From: Mesorhizobium temperatum
GTDB lineage: Bacteria; Pseudomonadota; Alphaproteobacteria; Rhizobiales; Rhizobiaceae
Assembly (NCBI RefSeq): GCF_002284575.1
Contig: NZ_NPKJ01000023.1
Coordinates: 1-53,115, forward strand
Reading direction: 5' to 3'
Length of the DNA stretch: 53,115 nt
The position numbers were made by a program, and so were the translations under genes. The notes beneath the pieces are model-generated. The model was not told the origin of the DNA and searched no databases. It worked only from the letters and a program-made list of their open reading frames with translations. How positions within the stretch are numbered: position 1 is the stretch's first letter; each line of letters begins with the position of its first letter. Below are positions 35,308 to 44,054 of this stretch, one piece after another.

Positions 35308-36063
35308 TCACTGTCTTGCTCCTGCGTAGTATTCGACTTTGGCTTCGGCCCTTTCGATCAGTTCGGCGATCAGCAGGGCGAAGGCAAAAAGGATGATGGT
35401 CAAGGCCCAGAATTCGGCCATGCGGAAATTTCGCGAGAAGGTCTCGAACAGCGCACCGTAGCCGACGATGGCGACAAGCAACTGGCCAATGACGACGCCC
35501 TTGACGCCGCGGATGAGGCCGAGGCGGATGCCGGCAAGGATTTCCGGCAATGCCGCCCAAAGGATGATCTTGCAATAGAGCGCCGGGCGCGAGGCGCCAT
35601 AGGAACGCGCCATTTCGATTAGCGACGGCGAGATATGGCGGACCCCGGCGCGCGTGTCGAGAACGATGATCCAGATCGCAAACAGGAACACCGCCGCAAC
35701 GATCGTCTTCTCGCCGAAGCCGAACAGGATCATCAGCACCGGGACGATCGCCGACAGCGGTGCGCTTGAAAAGATGTTGACCCACATGCCGAGCAGGTCG
35801 TCGGCAATCTTGACGCGTCCCATCAGGATGCCCAGAGGCACGCCGATAACGATCGACAGGGCCATGCCCATGGCGAAGGCGCGAAGGGTCGTGACCGTCG
35901 CGCTCTGCCAGGACGGGGTCTGCACCAGACCGACGGCTGCAGCCAGCACGTCGCTAAACGGCGGCAGCAGAAAGACAAGGTCCAGCCGGCCGACGATTTC
36001 CCATACGACGCACCAGACGAACAGAGACGCCATCATTGGTATACGGTAGCCAAACAAGGTCAT
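35308..36063 (-). CDS. ABC transporter permease (SsuC/TauC type) 1
   Basis: Inner-membrane permease of the nitrate/taurine/sulfonate class, 251 residues, about six helices. The EAA loop reads EMARSYGASRPALYCKIILWAALPEILAGI, seen in segments. It pairs with a second permease gene (36875-37702), so the channel is probably a heterodimer, which is less usual for this class. It begins seven bases after the ATPase gene. Confidence 0.93.
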   Translation of the reverse strand: MTLFGYRIPMMASLFVWCVVWEIVGRLDLVFLLPPFSDVLAAAVGLVQTPSWQSATVTTLRAFAMGMALSIVIGVPLGILMGRVKIADDLLGMWVNIFSSAPLSAIVPVLMILFGFGEKTIVAAVFLFAIWIIVLDTRAGVRHISPSLIEMARSYGASRPALYCKIILWAALPEILAGIRLGLIRGVKGVVIGQLLVAIVGYGALFETFSRNFRMAEFWALTIILFAFALLIAELIERAEAKVEYYAGARQ

Positions 36064-36069
36064 GGCCGG

Positions 36070-36873
36070 TCATTCCACATATTGCTTCAGCCCCTGCCAG
36101 ATCTCCTCGACGGTATCGAGATAGTGCCTGTCGCGATGAATGCGCTCCGGGTCGCCGGAGCGATCGATTTCCGGTTCGATGATCTGCGAAACCCTGCCGG
36201 GTCTGGGTGACAGCAACACGATGCGGTCGGAGATGTAGACCGCCTCCTCGATCGAGTGGGTCACGAAGATGAAGGTCTTGTTCTGGTTGGTGCGCAGCCG
36301 GATCAGGTCTTCCTGGAACTTCCGCCGATTCTGCTCGTCGACCGCCGAAAACGGTTCATCGAGGAGGAGGACATCGGCATCGACCGATAAGGCCCGTGCC
36401 AGGCCGACGCGCTGGCGCATGCCGCCCGACAGCTCGTGGGGATACTTGTCCTCGAAGCCGGCGAGACCCACCTCGGCGATGTAGCGCCGGGCGATCTCCT
36501 CGCGTTCGGCCTTGTTGGTGCCGCGCAGTTCAAGTCCGAAGGCCACATTGCGTGTCACGGTCGCCCAAGGCATCAGCGCAAAGTCCTGGAACACGAAAGC
36601 GCGTTCGGGGCCTGGTGCGCTGACGCGCTTGCCGTTGATCGCGACGGTGCCCCCATCGGCCCGTATCAGCCCCGCTATGATCTTCAACAGCGTCGTCTTT
36701 CCGCAACCGCTGGGTCCGAGAAGGCTGGTCAGCTTGCCCCTGGGAAAGTCGAGATCGATGCCGCGCAACGCCTCGACATTGCCGTAGGTTTTGGAAATTC
36801 CTCTCACTTCCACGATTGAATCGATCGGTGCGGGAACCGGCGACGGTCCATTTCGCAATGCGGTCGCGACCAT
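36070..36873 (-). CDS. ABC transporter ATPase (SsuB/TauB type)
   Basis: A 267-residue ATPase with Walker A GPSGCGKTTLLK near residue 52, signature LSGGMRQRVGLARAL, Walker B VLLLDEPFSAVD and switch VTHSIEEAVYISDRI, the SsuB/TauB wording. The start at 36873 follows GAGGTG; a longer frame to 36966 overlaps the upstream permease. It serves both permeases of this operon. Confidence 0.94.
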   Translation of the reverse strand: MVATALRNGPSPVPAPIDSIVEVRGISKTYGNVEALRGIDLDFPRGKLTSLLGPSGCGKTTLLKIIAGLIRADGGTVAINGKRVSAPGPERAFVFQDFALMPWATVTRNVAFGLELRGTNKAEREEIARRYIAEVGLAGFEDKYPHELSGGMRQRVGLARALSVDADVLLLDEPFSAVDEQNRRKFQEDLIRLRTNQNKTFIFVTHSIEEAVYISDRIVLLSPRPGRVSQIIEPEIDRSGDPERIHRDRHYLDTVEEIWQGLKQYVE

Positions 36874-36874
36874 C

Positions 36875-37702
36875 TTAAGCACCTCTACTCTCGGGCCTGA
36901 AAACACGGACTTCCACCCACTGCAGAAAGACGAGTGTGAGGGTAGAAAGCGCGATGATCGAGGCAATTGTTGCGTACATCTCGGCGTAGTCTGCGCGCGA
37001 GCGGTGGAAGGTGATGAGGTCGCCGATGCCGGTCGGGGTAATCAGCAGTTCGGCGAGTACCACGCCGACGAACCCGGCAGCGACTCCGAGGCGCAAGCCG
37101 GCAAAAATCACCGGGCTGGCGTCGGGAAGAATGATCTTGGCGACGGTCTGCCAGCGTGTGCCCAGGAACGATCGGCACATGACCAGCAGCGACTCGTTGA
37201 CGTTGCGCACGGCCTTGTAGGTATTGAGCACGATGACCGGCAGCGCCAGGATCATGACGGCGAGCGTCTTGGCGGTCATGCCTATTCCGTAGACGAAGGT
37301 GACCATTGGAATGAAGGCGGCGACAGGTGCAGCCTGAAGCACGATGAACACGGGGATCACCAGCCATTCGCCGGTGCGCCATAGGCCACAGATCGTGCCG
37401 AGGCCGACACCCAGGAACGCCGACAGGACAACGCCGAGCACCAGCGGCTGCAGTGTCGAAAGGTAGGCGGTTGCTAGGCTGCCGTCGGCGAGCAGTCCGA
37501 AAAACGCGACGAGCGTGTCGGAAAAGGTCGGGAAGGCGAAGCTGACGGGAATACGCCCGGCCACCTCCCAAATTCCCGCGAACAGGGCGATCGACACCAG
37601 CCTGAGCAGGATCGGCTGGTCCCACGATGCGCCCGTTGCGCTGCGATTGGAAAGAGGAGCGAGGCCGGCAGCCTCGCCGTCGGTTCTGATGCTTACGGCC
37701 AT
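36875..37702 (-). CDS. ABC transporter permease (SsuC/TauC type) 2
   Basis: Second permease of the system, 275 residues with about six helices. The EAA loop region is MCRSFLGTRWQTVAKIILPDASPVIFAGL in segments, and VAAGFVGVVLAELLITPTGIG is typical of SsuC. It starts 12 bases after the binding-protein gene and ends one base before the ATPase ATG. The ribosome-binding site is weak, so it may depend on coupling. Confidence 0.93.
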   Translation of the reverse strand: MAVSIRTDGEAAGLAPLSNRSATGASWDQPILLRLVSIALFAGIWEVAGRIPVSFAFPTFSDTLVAFFGLLADGSLATAYLSTLQPLVLGVVLSAFLGVGLGTICGLWRTGEWLVIPVFIVLQAAPVAAFIPMVTFVYGIGMTAKTLAVMILALPVIVLNTYKAVRNVNESLLVMCRSFLGTRWQTVAKIILPDASPVIFAGLRLGVAAGFVGVVLAELLITPTGIGDLITFHRSRADYAEMYATIASIIALSTLTLVFLQWVEVRVFRPESRGA

Positions 37703-37714
37703 CCGGCAGGCCGC

Positions 37715-38710
37715 CTATTTCTTGCCGAGCTTGGCGACGGCACGGTCGATTGCGGAGACATCCCAGAAGTCCTCAACCTTGAGGCTCGCTGGATCGCCTT
37801 CGATCTGGCCGGCAAGGCTGAAGAAGGCAAAGTCGTCTTTGGCCGCATCCGCTCCGCCGCCATTCAGCGCAAGGCTGCCGGCTTCCGCGGTTTCCTTGTA
37901 GTATTCAGTGATTTCGCTATCTGCCTCCGCGCCGAGATCCGGCAGCAGTTTGTACTTGTTGCGGAGCTCGACCGCCACGGTTGGATTCTCAGTTATTTCA
38001 CGCGCGGTCTTCATCAGTTCCTCGACCAGGATGTCGACGTCGGCGGCGTTGTTCTTCAGATAGTCCGCGGTCGCGAAAAGCGCTTCATCCGAGGCGCCGA
38101 GATCCTCGACCGGCAGAACGATGAACTTGCCGGGGGCTTCGGCCTCGAGCGCGCGCCTGTTGGCGGCATCGACGATCGACGCCTTGATGGTCCCCTGGAG
38201 CAGCGCATTGCGGCGAACCTCGGAACCCGGGACATAGCTGATGTTACCGAGCTTGATGCCGTGGTTTTTCGCCATCAGGAGCATGACCGCCTCGGTGCCG
38301 GAGCCGCGCGCCTGAACGGCGACTTCCTGCCCGTCCAGATCCTTCCATTCCTTGTAGAATTCGCTGTTGACGACGGGAAAGAAGCGCAGCGTCGATATCT
38401 GCGCGAAGATGCGGATCGGCACACCTACCTTCTGGATCAGAGTATAGGGCGCACCGATGCCGACATCGGCCTGGCCGCCGACAATGGCCTGGGCAGCCAG
38501 ATCCTCGTCATTGAGAACGATGAGTTCGACATTCACGCCGCGCTCCTTGGCGCGCTCTATCGCGGCGAGTGTCTGGATAGATTCTATACCGGGAAGGTCG
38601 CCGAATGCGATGCGCATGTCGCCCGCATTGGCGGCCGACAGGGGCAGTGCCCATGCCAGAGCCGCGGCAAAAGCGGTGGCAAGGATGGTACGTCTGGTCA
38701 TGCTGGCCAT
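37715..38710 (-). CDS. ABC transporter substrate-binding protein (SsuA/TauA, NMT1-like)
   Basis: Periplasmic receptor of 331 residues with a signal peptide (TRRTILATAFAAALAWAL, cut after SAANA). The mature protein opens DMRIAFGDLPGIESIQTLAAI and has GGQADVGIGAPYTLIQ, the SsuA/TauA pattern. The start at 38710 is chosen because GGGAGGA lies seven bases upstream; an ATG at 38716 directly abuts the same site. It is the first gene of the operon. The ligand is unknown. Confidence 0.91.
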   Translation of the reverse strand: MASMTRRTILATAFAAALAWALPLSAANAGDMRIAFGDLPGIESIQTLAAIERAKERGVNVELIVLNDEDLAAQAIVGGQADVGIGAPYTLIQKVGVPIRIFAQISTLRFFPVVNSEFYKEWKDLDGQEVAVQARGSGTEAVMLLMAKNHGIKLGNISYVPGSEVRRNALLQGTIKASIVDAANRRALEAEAPGKFIVLPVEDLGASDEALFATADYLKNNAADVDILVEELMKTAREITENPTVAVELRNKYKLLPDLGAEADSEITEYYKETAEAGSLALNGGGADAAKDDFAFFSLAGQIEGDPASLKVEDFWDVSAIDRAVAKLGKK

Positions 38711-38731
38711 TGTCATTCCTCCCGTTTTTTG

Positions 38732-38776
38732 TAACCATTACCTTGATTGGTTAAGGCTATGGAGCGGATTGGTCAA
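38732..38776 (-). promoter_or_regulatory. promoter of the TauABC-type operon with overlapping GntR-type sites
   Basis: On the minus strand TTGACC (38771-38776) and TAACCA (38748-38753) are spaced by 17. Both lie inside copies of ATTGGTYAA (38746-38754 and 38768-38776 read on plus). TAACCA (38732-38737) is also an inverted partner of TGGTTA (38748-38753). A regulator bound here would cover the promoter. Confidence 0.55.
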
Positions 38777-38823
38777 GGAGAAACTGCACCATGTCGGACG
38801 CGTTGGCCCAGAAAACTCGGCAG

Positions 38824-38884
38824 TTGACGGTTTGCGCTAATCGTTTTAACACCGACAAAGGGAAATCATATGCGAATTGGTTAA
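38824..38884 (+). promoter_or_regulatory. promoter and operator-like site of the FadR-type gene
   Basis: TTGACG (38824-38829) and TAACAC (38847-38852) are separated by 17 bases. A third ATTGGTTAA copy (38876-38884) lies five bases before the regulator start codon, suggesting self-regulation. Confidence 0.45.
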
Positions 38885-38888
38885 ATTG

Positions 38889-39581
38889 ATGGACGATCCC
38901 GGAAATGGCGGCCACGCCGCCCTGGTTCAGCTTCAGGCCTATCTTGCCCAGATGGACCATGCCGGTGAGACTCGGCTGCCTGCCGAGCGGGAACTGTCCG
39001 AGAGCCTCGGCGTATCGCGCGGCGATCTGCGCAAGGCGCTGGCGGTGCTCGAGAAGGACGGCCGCATCTGGCGTCACGTCGGCAGGGGCACCTTCGTCGG
39101 CAGTGGACCGGTCGAGGAGACGATCGGCATTTCGGAAATCGCCGGGCGCACGAATCCGGCCGACGTGATGCGCGCGCGCCTCATCATCGAGCCCGAGATT
39201 GCGCGCGAAGCGGCGCTGCACGCCACGCTTTCCGATATCGCCTCGATGCGGCAATCGTTGGTGCAGACGCGGGATGCCGGCACATGGCGGCAATACGAGA
39301 ACATCGACAATCTGCTCCACCGGCAGATTGCGCAGGCGAGCCGCAACAATGTGTTGCTCGGCCTGTTCGACGTGCTGAACGCCGTGCGCCGAACCGTGGT
39401 CTGGGGACGTCTTCGTTCAGAAGGCACCCGCCCTCCGGCAGACCATCACAGCTTCGCCGACCATGAACGGATCGTCGAAGCGATAGCCGAGCGCGACCTC
39501 GGCGGCGCGGCGGCGGCGATGCGCCTGCATCTCCAACAGGTCGAGCGGCGCCTGATCCCTGTCCGCGAAGCCGCCGAATAG
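38889..39581 (+). CDS. FadR-subfamily GntR transcriptional regulator
   Basis: A 230-residue regulator. The winged helix is at about 20-70 (RLPAERELSESLGVSRGDLRKALAVLEKDG, then VGRGTFVG). The FCD effector domain follows with VMRARLIIEPEIAREAA, LLHRQIAQASRNNVL and HSFADHERIVEAI, carrying Asp/His metal ligands usual for organic-acid sensing. The ATG at 38889 is preferred to a TTG at 38877. It faces the seven-gene operon and probably controls it. Confidence 0.93.
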   Translation: MDDPGNGGHAALVQLQAYLAQMDHAGETRLPAERELSESLGVSRGDLRKALAVLEKDGRIWRHVGRGTFVGSGPVEETIGISEIAGRTNPADVMRARLIIEPEIAREAALHATLSDIASMRQSLVQTRDAGTWRQYENIDNLLHRQIAQASRNNVLLGLFDVLNAVRRTVVWGRLRSEGTRPPADHHSFADHERIVEAIAERDLGGAAAAMRLHLQQVERRLIPVREAAE

Positions 39582-39648
39582 TTTGGATTGGCCACGCTAC
39601 AGCGCCGCGCGACTTTCTTAGACGCGCGGCGCTGTTCGGGGTTATCCG

Positions 39649-41076
39649 CTAAGCGCCGTAGCCGATGATGCCCTTGATCTCGAGGAAGTCGTGGATCGCC
39701 CAATCGGCGTATTCGCGGCCGTTGCCCGACTGTTTGTAGCCGCCGAAGGGCGCGAACGTGTCCCATTCCGGATAGTTGATCGAGACTTGCCCGGCGCGCA
39801 GGCGGCCGGCGACTTTTCGCGCGTGATCGATATCGCCGGACTGCACATAGGCGGCGAGGCCATAGACGGTGTCGTTGGCGATCTTCACCGCGTCGTCGTC
39901 GTCATCGTAGGAGATGACCGAAAGCACCGGCCCAAAAATCTCCTCCTTCTCGATGGTCATGCCCGGCTTGACGTGGCCGAAGACGGTCGGCCGCACGTAA
40001 TAACCGCGATTAAGATGCTCCGGCCGGCCGGGACCGCCGGTGACCAGCGTAGCACCCTCGGCGATGCCGGCCTCGATCAGCCGCTGGATCTTGTCGAACT
40101 GGATGTTGCTGACCACCGGCCCGAGCTTGGTCTCTTCCGAGCGCGGATCGCCGACCTTGTGCGCCTCTGCCGCCTTCTTGGCGATCGTCAGCGCCTCATC
40201 GTGGCGGGCGGCCGGCACCAGCATGCGCGTCGGCGCATCGCAGGACTGGCCGCTATTGCCGAAACAGGCGTTGACGCCCTTGCGCACGGCCTTCTCGAAG
40301 TCGGCATCGGCAAGCACGATGTTGGGCGATTTGCCGCCGAGTTCCTGCGCCACGCGCTTGACCGTCTCGGCCGCCGTCTTGGCGACGATGATGCCGGCCC
40401 GGGTCGAGCCGGTGAAGGAAACCATGTCGACATCCGGATGGCCGGCCATGACCTGGCCGACATCGGGACCGGTGCCGTTGACCATGTTATAGACCCCGTT
40501 CGGGGTGCCGGCCGCTTCCATCACTTCCGAAAAGATGATGCCGCTGATCGGCGCGATCTCAGAAGGCTTCAGCACGACCGTGCAGCCGGCGGCGATCGCC
40601 GGCGCCACCTTGCAGACGATCTGGTTGAGCGGCCAGTTCCACGGCGTGATCAGCGCACAGACGCCGATCGGCTCCTTGACCACCATGGTGGTGCCGCGCT
40701 TCTCGCTGAATTCATAATCCTCCAGCGCTTTGATAGTGGCTTCCATATGCGCCCTGCCCGCCCAGGCCTGCGCTTCGCGCGCCCAGGTGATCGGCGCGCC
40801 CATCTCCTGGCTGACAGCCTGGGCGATGTCCTCGTAGCGCTCGTTGTAGACTTCGAGGATGCGCTTCAGCAGCTTCAGGCGCTCGGCCTTGCTGGTTTGC
40901 GAAAAGGCCGGAAAGGCCGCCTTCGCCGCCGCCACGGCGCGATCCACATCGGCCTTCGAGCCGACGGAGATTTTCGTATAGGCCTCCTCGGTCGACGGGT
41001 CGATCACATCCAGCGTTGCCGGCACCACGGGCGCGACCCATTTTCCTTCGATAAAGAAGTTCAGGTGATTGCTCAT
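39649..41076 (-). CDS. NAD(P)-dependent aldehyde dehydrogenase
   Basis: A 475-residue aldehyde dehydrogenase. It shows PWNWPLNQIVCKVAPAIAAG near residue 142, SFTGSTRAG, the general base Glu in QELGGKSPNIV, and the catalytic Cys in GNSGQSCDAPTR near 278-290, then KEEIFGPVLSV. It is the last gene of the putrescine-type cluster, and oxidation of a gamma-glutamyl-aminobutyraldehyde or similar aldehyde would fit. GGAG lies nine bases before the ATG. The 39-base gap to the ATPase gene keeps it in the operon. Confidence 0.92.
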   Translation of the reverse strand: MSNHLNFFIEGKWVAPVVPATLDVIDPSTEEAYTKISVGSKADVDRAVAAAKAAFPAFSQTSKAERLKLLKRILEVYNERYEDIAQAVSQEMGAPITWAREAQAWAGRAHMEATIKALEDYEFSEKRGTTMVVKEPIGVCALITPWNWPLNQIVCKVAPAIAAGCTVVLKPSEIAPISGIIFSEVMEAAGTPNGVYNMVNGTGPDVGQVMAGHPDVDMVSFTGSTRAGIIVAKTAAETVKRVAQELGGKSPNIVLADADFEKAVRKGVNACFGNSGQSCDAPTRMLVPAARHDEALTIAKKAAEAHKVGDPRSEETKLGPVVSNIQFDKIQRLIEAGIAEGATLVTGGPGRPEHLNRGYYVRPTVFGHVKPGMTIEKEEIFGPVLSVISYDDDDDAVKIANDTVYGLAAYVQSGDIDHARKVAGRLRAGQVSINYPEWDTFAPFGGYKQSGNGREYADWAIHDFLEIKGIIGYGA

Positions 41077-41115
41077 GGGTAGTGCTCCGGTTTTCTGGAA
41101 ACGATGAGGGTCAGA

Positions 41116-42201
41116 TTAGCTGGGTAGCATTGGGCAGTTAGCGCCACGGCGCAGGCTGATATGCGCCACGTCGCCGACGCGGAATTGAAAACCTTCCGCC
41201 CGGCGTGGCGCATCGATCACCACTGGTATCCCCTGCCCCAATTCGGCGTGCAGGCGCAAGGTGCGGCCGTGAAAGACGATGCTGCTCACCCGCACCGGCG
41301 CGGTGCCGGTCGCTGCTTCGGTCGTCGCTAAAAGATCCTCCGGACGCACACCGATGGTTCGCATCGAGCCTTCTCCCGGCGCTTCGCCGGTTTCCGATGT
41401 GGCTTCGAGCGGCAAGGCGCCGGCGGCGAAACGCAACCGATCGCCGTCACGGCCGACAAAGCGCGACTGCAGCAGGTTCATCGTGCCGATGAAACTGGCG
41501 ACGAATTTGGTGGCGGGCCGGTCGTAGAGCGTGGCCGGCGGCGCAATCTGCTCGATGCGGCCCCTGTTCATGACGACGATACGATCGGAGATCGACAGCG
41601 CCTCGGTCTGGTCGTGGGTGACCAGGACGAAGGTAGTGCCGAGCCGCGACTGCAGCCGCTTCAATTCGACCTGCATCTGTTCGCGCAGATGCGCGTCGAG
41701 CGCCGACAGCGGCTCGTCGAGCAGCAGCACACGCGGTTCGCAGACAATCGCGCGGGCAAGCGCGACGCGCTGGCGCTGGCCGCCCGACAATTCGGACACG
41801 CGGGCGCCGAGCTTCTCGGCAAGGCCAACCATGTCGAGCGCTTCGCCGACGCGCTTTGCCTGTTCTGCCCCGGAAAGCTTGCGCAGCGACAGGCCGAAGC
41901 CGACGTTTTCGGCGACATCCATGTGCGGAAACAGCGCATAGTCCTGGAACACGGTGTTGACGGGACGGTCGAACGGCCGCAGCGAAGTAACGTCACGACC
42001 GTCGAGCAGCACCCGTCCGCTCGACGGGCTTTCGAACCCTGCGATCACCCGCAGGCTAGTGGTTTTGCCGCAGCCGGATGGGCCGAGCAAGGTCAGGAAC
42101 TCGCCGCGGGCAATGTCGAGATCGACGGCGTCGAGACCGACGATGCCGCCGGGGAAAATCTTCGACACCGCATCCAGCCGGACGAGAGGATCAGGCGCCA
42201 T
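41116..42201 (-). CDS. spermidine/putrescine ABC transporter ATPase (PotA type)
   Basis: A 361-residue ATPase with Walker A GPSGCGKTT at 40-48, signature LSGGQRQRVALARAI, Walker B VLLLDEPLSALD, switch VTHDQTEALSISDRI and a C-terminal TOBE domain (TIGVRPEDLLA). The start at 42201 fits the family; the longer frame to 42276 overlaps the regulator gene more. It overlaps the XRE-cupin stop by 11 bases, so the two are coupled. Confidence 0.93.
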   Translation of the reverse strand: MAPDPLVRLDAVSKIFPGGIVGLDAVDLDIARGEFLTLLGPSGCGKTTSLRVIAGFESPSSGRVLLDGRDVTSLRPFDRPVNTVFQDYALFPHMDVAENVGFGLSLRKLSGAEQAKRVGEALDMVGLAEKLGARVSELSGGQRQRVALARAIVCEPRVLLLDEPLSALDAHLREQMQVELKRLQSRLGTTFVLVTHDQTEALSISDRIVVMNRGRIEQIAPPATLYDRPATKFVASFIGTMNLLQSRFVGRDGDRLRFAAGALPLEATSETGEAPGEGSMRTIGVRPEDLLATTEAATGTAPVRVSSIVFHGRTLRLHAELGQGIPVVIDAPRRAEGFQFRVGDVAHISLRRGANCPMLPS

Positions 42202-42799
42202 CGCGAACCTCGGACGGCTTGGTCGTGTTGACCCAGAGGATCTGGCAGCGCTCGGTGCCCGAATTGCGGAAGGCATGCAGCAAGGTGCTTTTGAAGGCGA
42301 AGCTGTCGCCGGTCTTCAGCCCGTAGGTGGTTGAATCGATCACGAGTTCGACTTCGCCCGACAGGACGAAACCGAATTCGTGGCCGGGATGGGCATAGGC
42401 TTCGACGGTGCCGCCACCGGCTTCTACCGTCACCAGCATGCCGGTGAGCGTAGCGGCCGGCGGCGATAGCAGCGCCTTGGCGATGCCTTCCGACTTCACC
42501 GGGATCTGCCGCCGGCCGTTGGCGCGCACGCAATAGAGGTCGTTGCCGGCTTCGTTGCCGTCGGCGATCAGCGCCGAAGGCTCGATATCAAGCGCGGCGG
42601 CGAGCGGCCAGATCACCTTGACGCGAAGCGAGGACAGGCCGCGCTCGATCTGGCTGAGCGCCCCGATCGAAACGCCGGCCTTGGCGGCAAGCTCGGCCAG
42701 CGAAAGACTGCGTTCCAGCCTGAGCGCCCGCACGCGCCGGCCGACCCGCACGTCAGCGTCGTCCCTCGGCTTTTCAGCCGCTTCGTTCAGCATGTCCAT
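42191..42799 (-). CDS. XRE-family regulator with cupin domain (PuuR-like)
   Basis: A 202-residue regulator. The helix-turn-helix is at about 20-75 (LSLAELAAKAGVSIGALSQIERG). The cupin effector domain runs from about 115 to 195 with HPGHEFGFVLSGEVELVID and LHAFRNSGTERCQILWV. This layout is that of PuuR-type repressors of putrescine use. GAGG lies upstream of the ATG at 42799; the frame to 43030 crosses the intergenic repeat. It sits inside the transporter operon, which is unusual for a regulator. Confidence 0.92.
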   Translation of the reverse strand: MDMLNEAAEKPRDDADVRVGRRVRALRLERSLSLAELAAKAGVSIGALSQIERGLSSLRVKVIWPLAAALDIEPSALIADGNEAGNDLYCVRANGRRQIPVKSEGIAKALLSPPAATLTGMLVTVEAGGGTVEAYAHPGHEFGFVLSGEVELVIDSTTYGLKTGDSFAFKSTLLHAFRNSGTERCQILWVNTTKPSEVRDGA

Positions 42800-42824
42800 G
42801 CATACATCCTCGTTCGCCAACGCT

Positions 42825-42974
42825 TTCCCTTCTCCCCCCGTGGGAGAAGATGGCCGAGCGAAGCTCGGACGGATGAGGGGTGTTCCAGCTTGGCAAACCC
42901 CGCATTCTGTCCAGCACCCCTCAACCGTCTCGACGCTACGCGCCGATCCACCTTCTCCCACAAGGGGAGAAGGA
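42825..42974. repeat. long inverted-repeat element inside the putrescine operon
   Basis: The left arm, 42825-42882, has CCCTTCTCC and GTGGGAGAAG and ends GATGAGGGGTG. The right arm, 42914-42974, begins CACCCCTCA and ends CCTTCTCCCACAAGGGGAG. They are clearly complementary, with mismatches. The element fills nearly all of the 184-base gap between the binding-protein and regulator genes. I recall such elements as frequent in rhizobial genomes. Confidence 0.75.
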
Positions 42975-42983
42975 AGAGCGAAC

Positions 42984-44054
42984 TCAGCCGCCTGCCTTGA
43001 CCTTCTCGAACATCTTGGCGAGTTCGTCATTTTGTTTCATCGGCCCGGTGAAGACGGTGGTCTTCAGCATCACTTCCGGATCGGACGGCAGTTGCAGTTT
43101 TTCCAGTTCCTCCTTCGGCACCGCGGCGAAGGCAGAGCTGTTCGAGCTGCCGTAACCATAGGCCTGGATCAGGTATTTTCCCGAATCCGTCTCCAGCCGG
43201 CTGTTGATGAAGTCATAGGCGAGGTCGACATTCTTGGCGTCCTTGAGCAAGACGAAGCCGCATGCCCAGGTCAGCATGCCTTCCTTAGGCTTCATGAACT
43301 CGACAGGCACGCCCTGCTTCTTCAGCGAGGTGGCCGACGCGTTCCAGGTCATGGCGGCGACCAACTGGCCGCTCGCCAGCGCCTGTTCGACCGAGGTCAT
43401 GTCGGTGGTGTAGTTGGAGAGCAGCGGGCGCTGCTCGCGCAGTTTTTCAGCCACCTTTTCCATCTGTTCCGGCGTCATGTCGAACGGATTGACGCCGGCG
43501 AGAAGCGCCGCCACCACCGGCGTATCGTGGACGGCGTCGATCGTCGCCATGCGCCCGGCATATTGCTTGTCCCACAGCAGGTTCCAGCTCGGTTCCGGAT
43601 TCTTCACCAGATCGGTGCGGTAAAGGATCGAGGTGTTGCCCCAATCCCACGGCACCATCCAGACCTTGCCGTCGCCGGCCTGCAGGTCGGGCAGGTTCTT
43701 GAAGACCGGAAAGATCGAATCCCAGTTCTTGATGCGCTTGGTGTCGATCGGCTGTAGCAGGCCTTCCTTGTTCCAGCGCGCCACTTTGTCGTAGCAGGGA
43801 TGCGCGACGTCAGGACGGAAACCGGCCTTGACCTTGGTGAAGGCGTCATCGTCGTCGCCGAACATCGAGGCCTCGACGCCATCGGGGTGTGCGGCGAGGA
43901 AGCTCTTGTTGAAGTCGGGAAGTTCGTAGCCCGACCAGGTGAAATATTGCAACTTGTCGGCCGCAAGCGCGACGGTCGACGAAAGCGCCAGCGCGAAGGC
44001 TGCCAATCCGGCTTGGACTGTCTTGCGATTTATCGATTTCAAGTCGAATGCCAT
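42984..44054 (-). CDS. spermidine/putrescine ABC transporter binding protein (PotD type)
   Basis: Periplasmic polyamine receptor, 356 residues, with a signal peptide ending STVALAA near residue 32. The mature start DKLQYFTWSGYELPDFNKSF is the PotD/PotF pattern, and WDWGNTSILYRTDL and AMTWNASATSLKK follow. The true start is 44054, with GAGGAG upstream; the open frame to 44756 is a shadow through the permease gene. It overlaps the PotC-type gene by 16 bases. Confidence 0.93.
   Translation of the reverse strand: MAFDLKSINRKTVQAGLAAFALALSSTVALAADKLQYFTWSGYELPDFNKSFLAAHPDGVEASMFGDDDDAFTKVKAGFRPDVAHPCYDKVARWNKEGLLQPIDTKRIKNWDSIFPVFKNLPDLQAGDGKVWMVPWDWGNTSILYRTDLVKNPEPSWNLLWDKQYAGRMATIDAVHDTPVVAALLAGVNPFDMTPEQMEKVAEKLREQRPLLSNYTTDMTSVEQALASGQLVAAMTWNASATSLKKQGVPVEFMKPKEGMLTWACGFVLLKDAKNVDLAYDFINSRLETDSGKYLIQAYGYGSSNSSAFAAVPKEELEKLQLPSDPEVMLKTTVFTGPMKQNDELAKMFEKVKAGG

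Noticed and set aside
34607..35785. A 392-residue frame for the FAH protein
   Set aside because: The first 160 residues are a shadow of the TauC-type permease gene; the FAH N-terminus starts at 35305.
39691..41082. A 463-residue frame opposite the aldehyde dehydrogenase
   Set aside because: Antisense shadow; the opposite strand has the complete aldehyde dehydrogenase active site.
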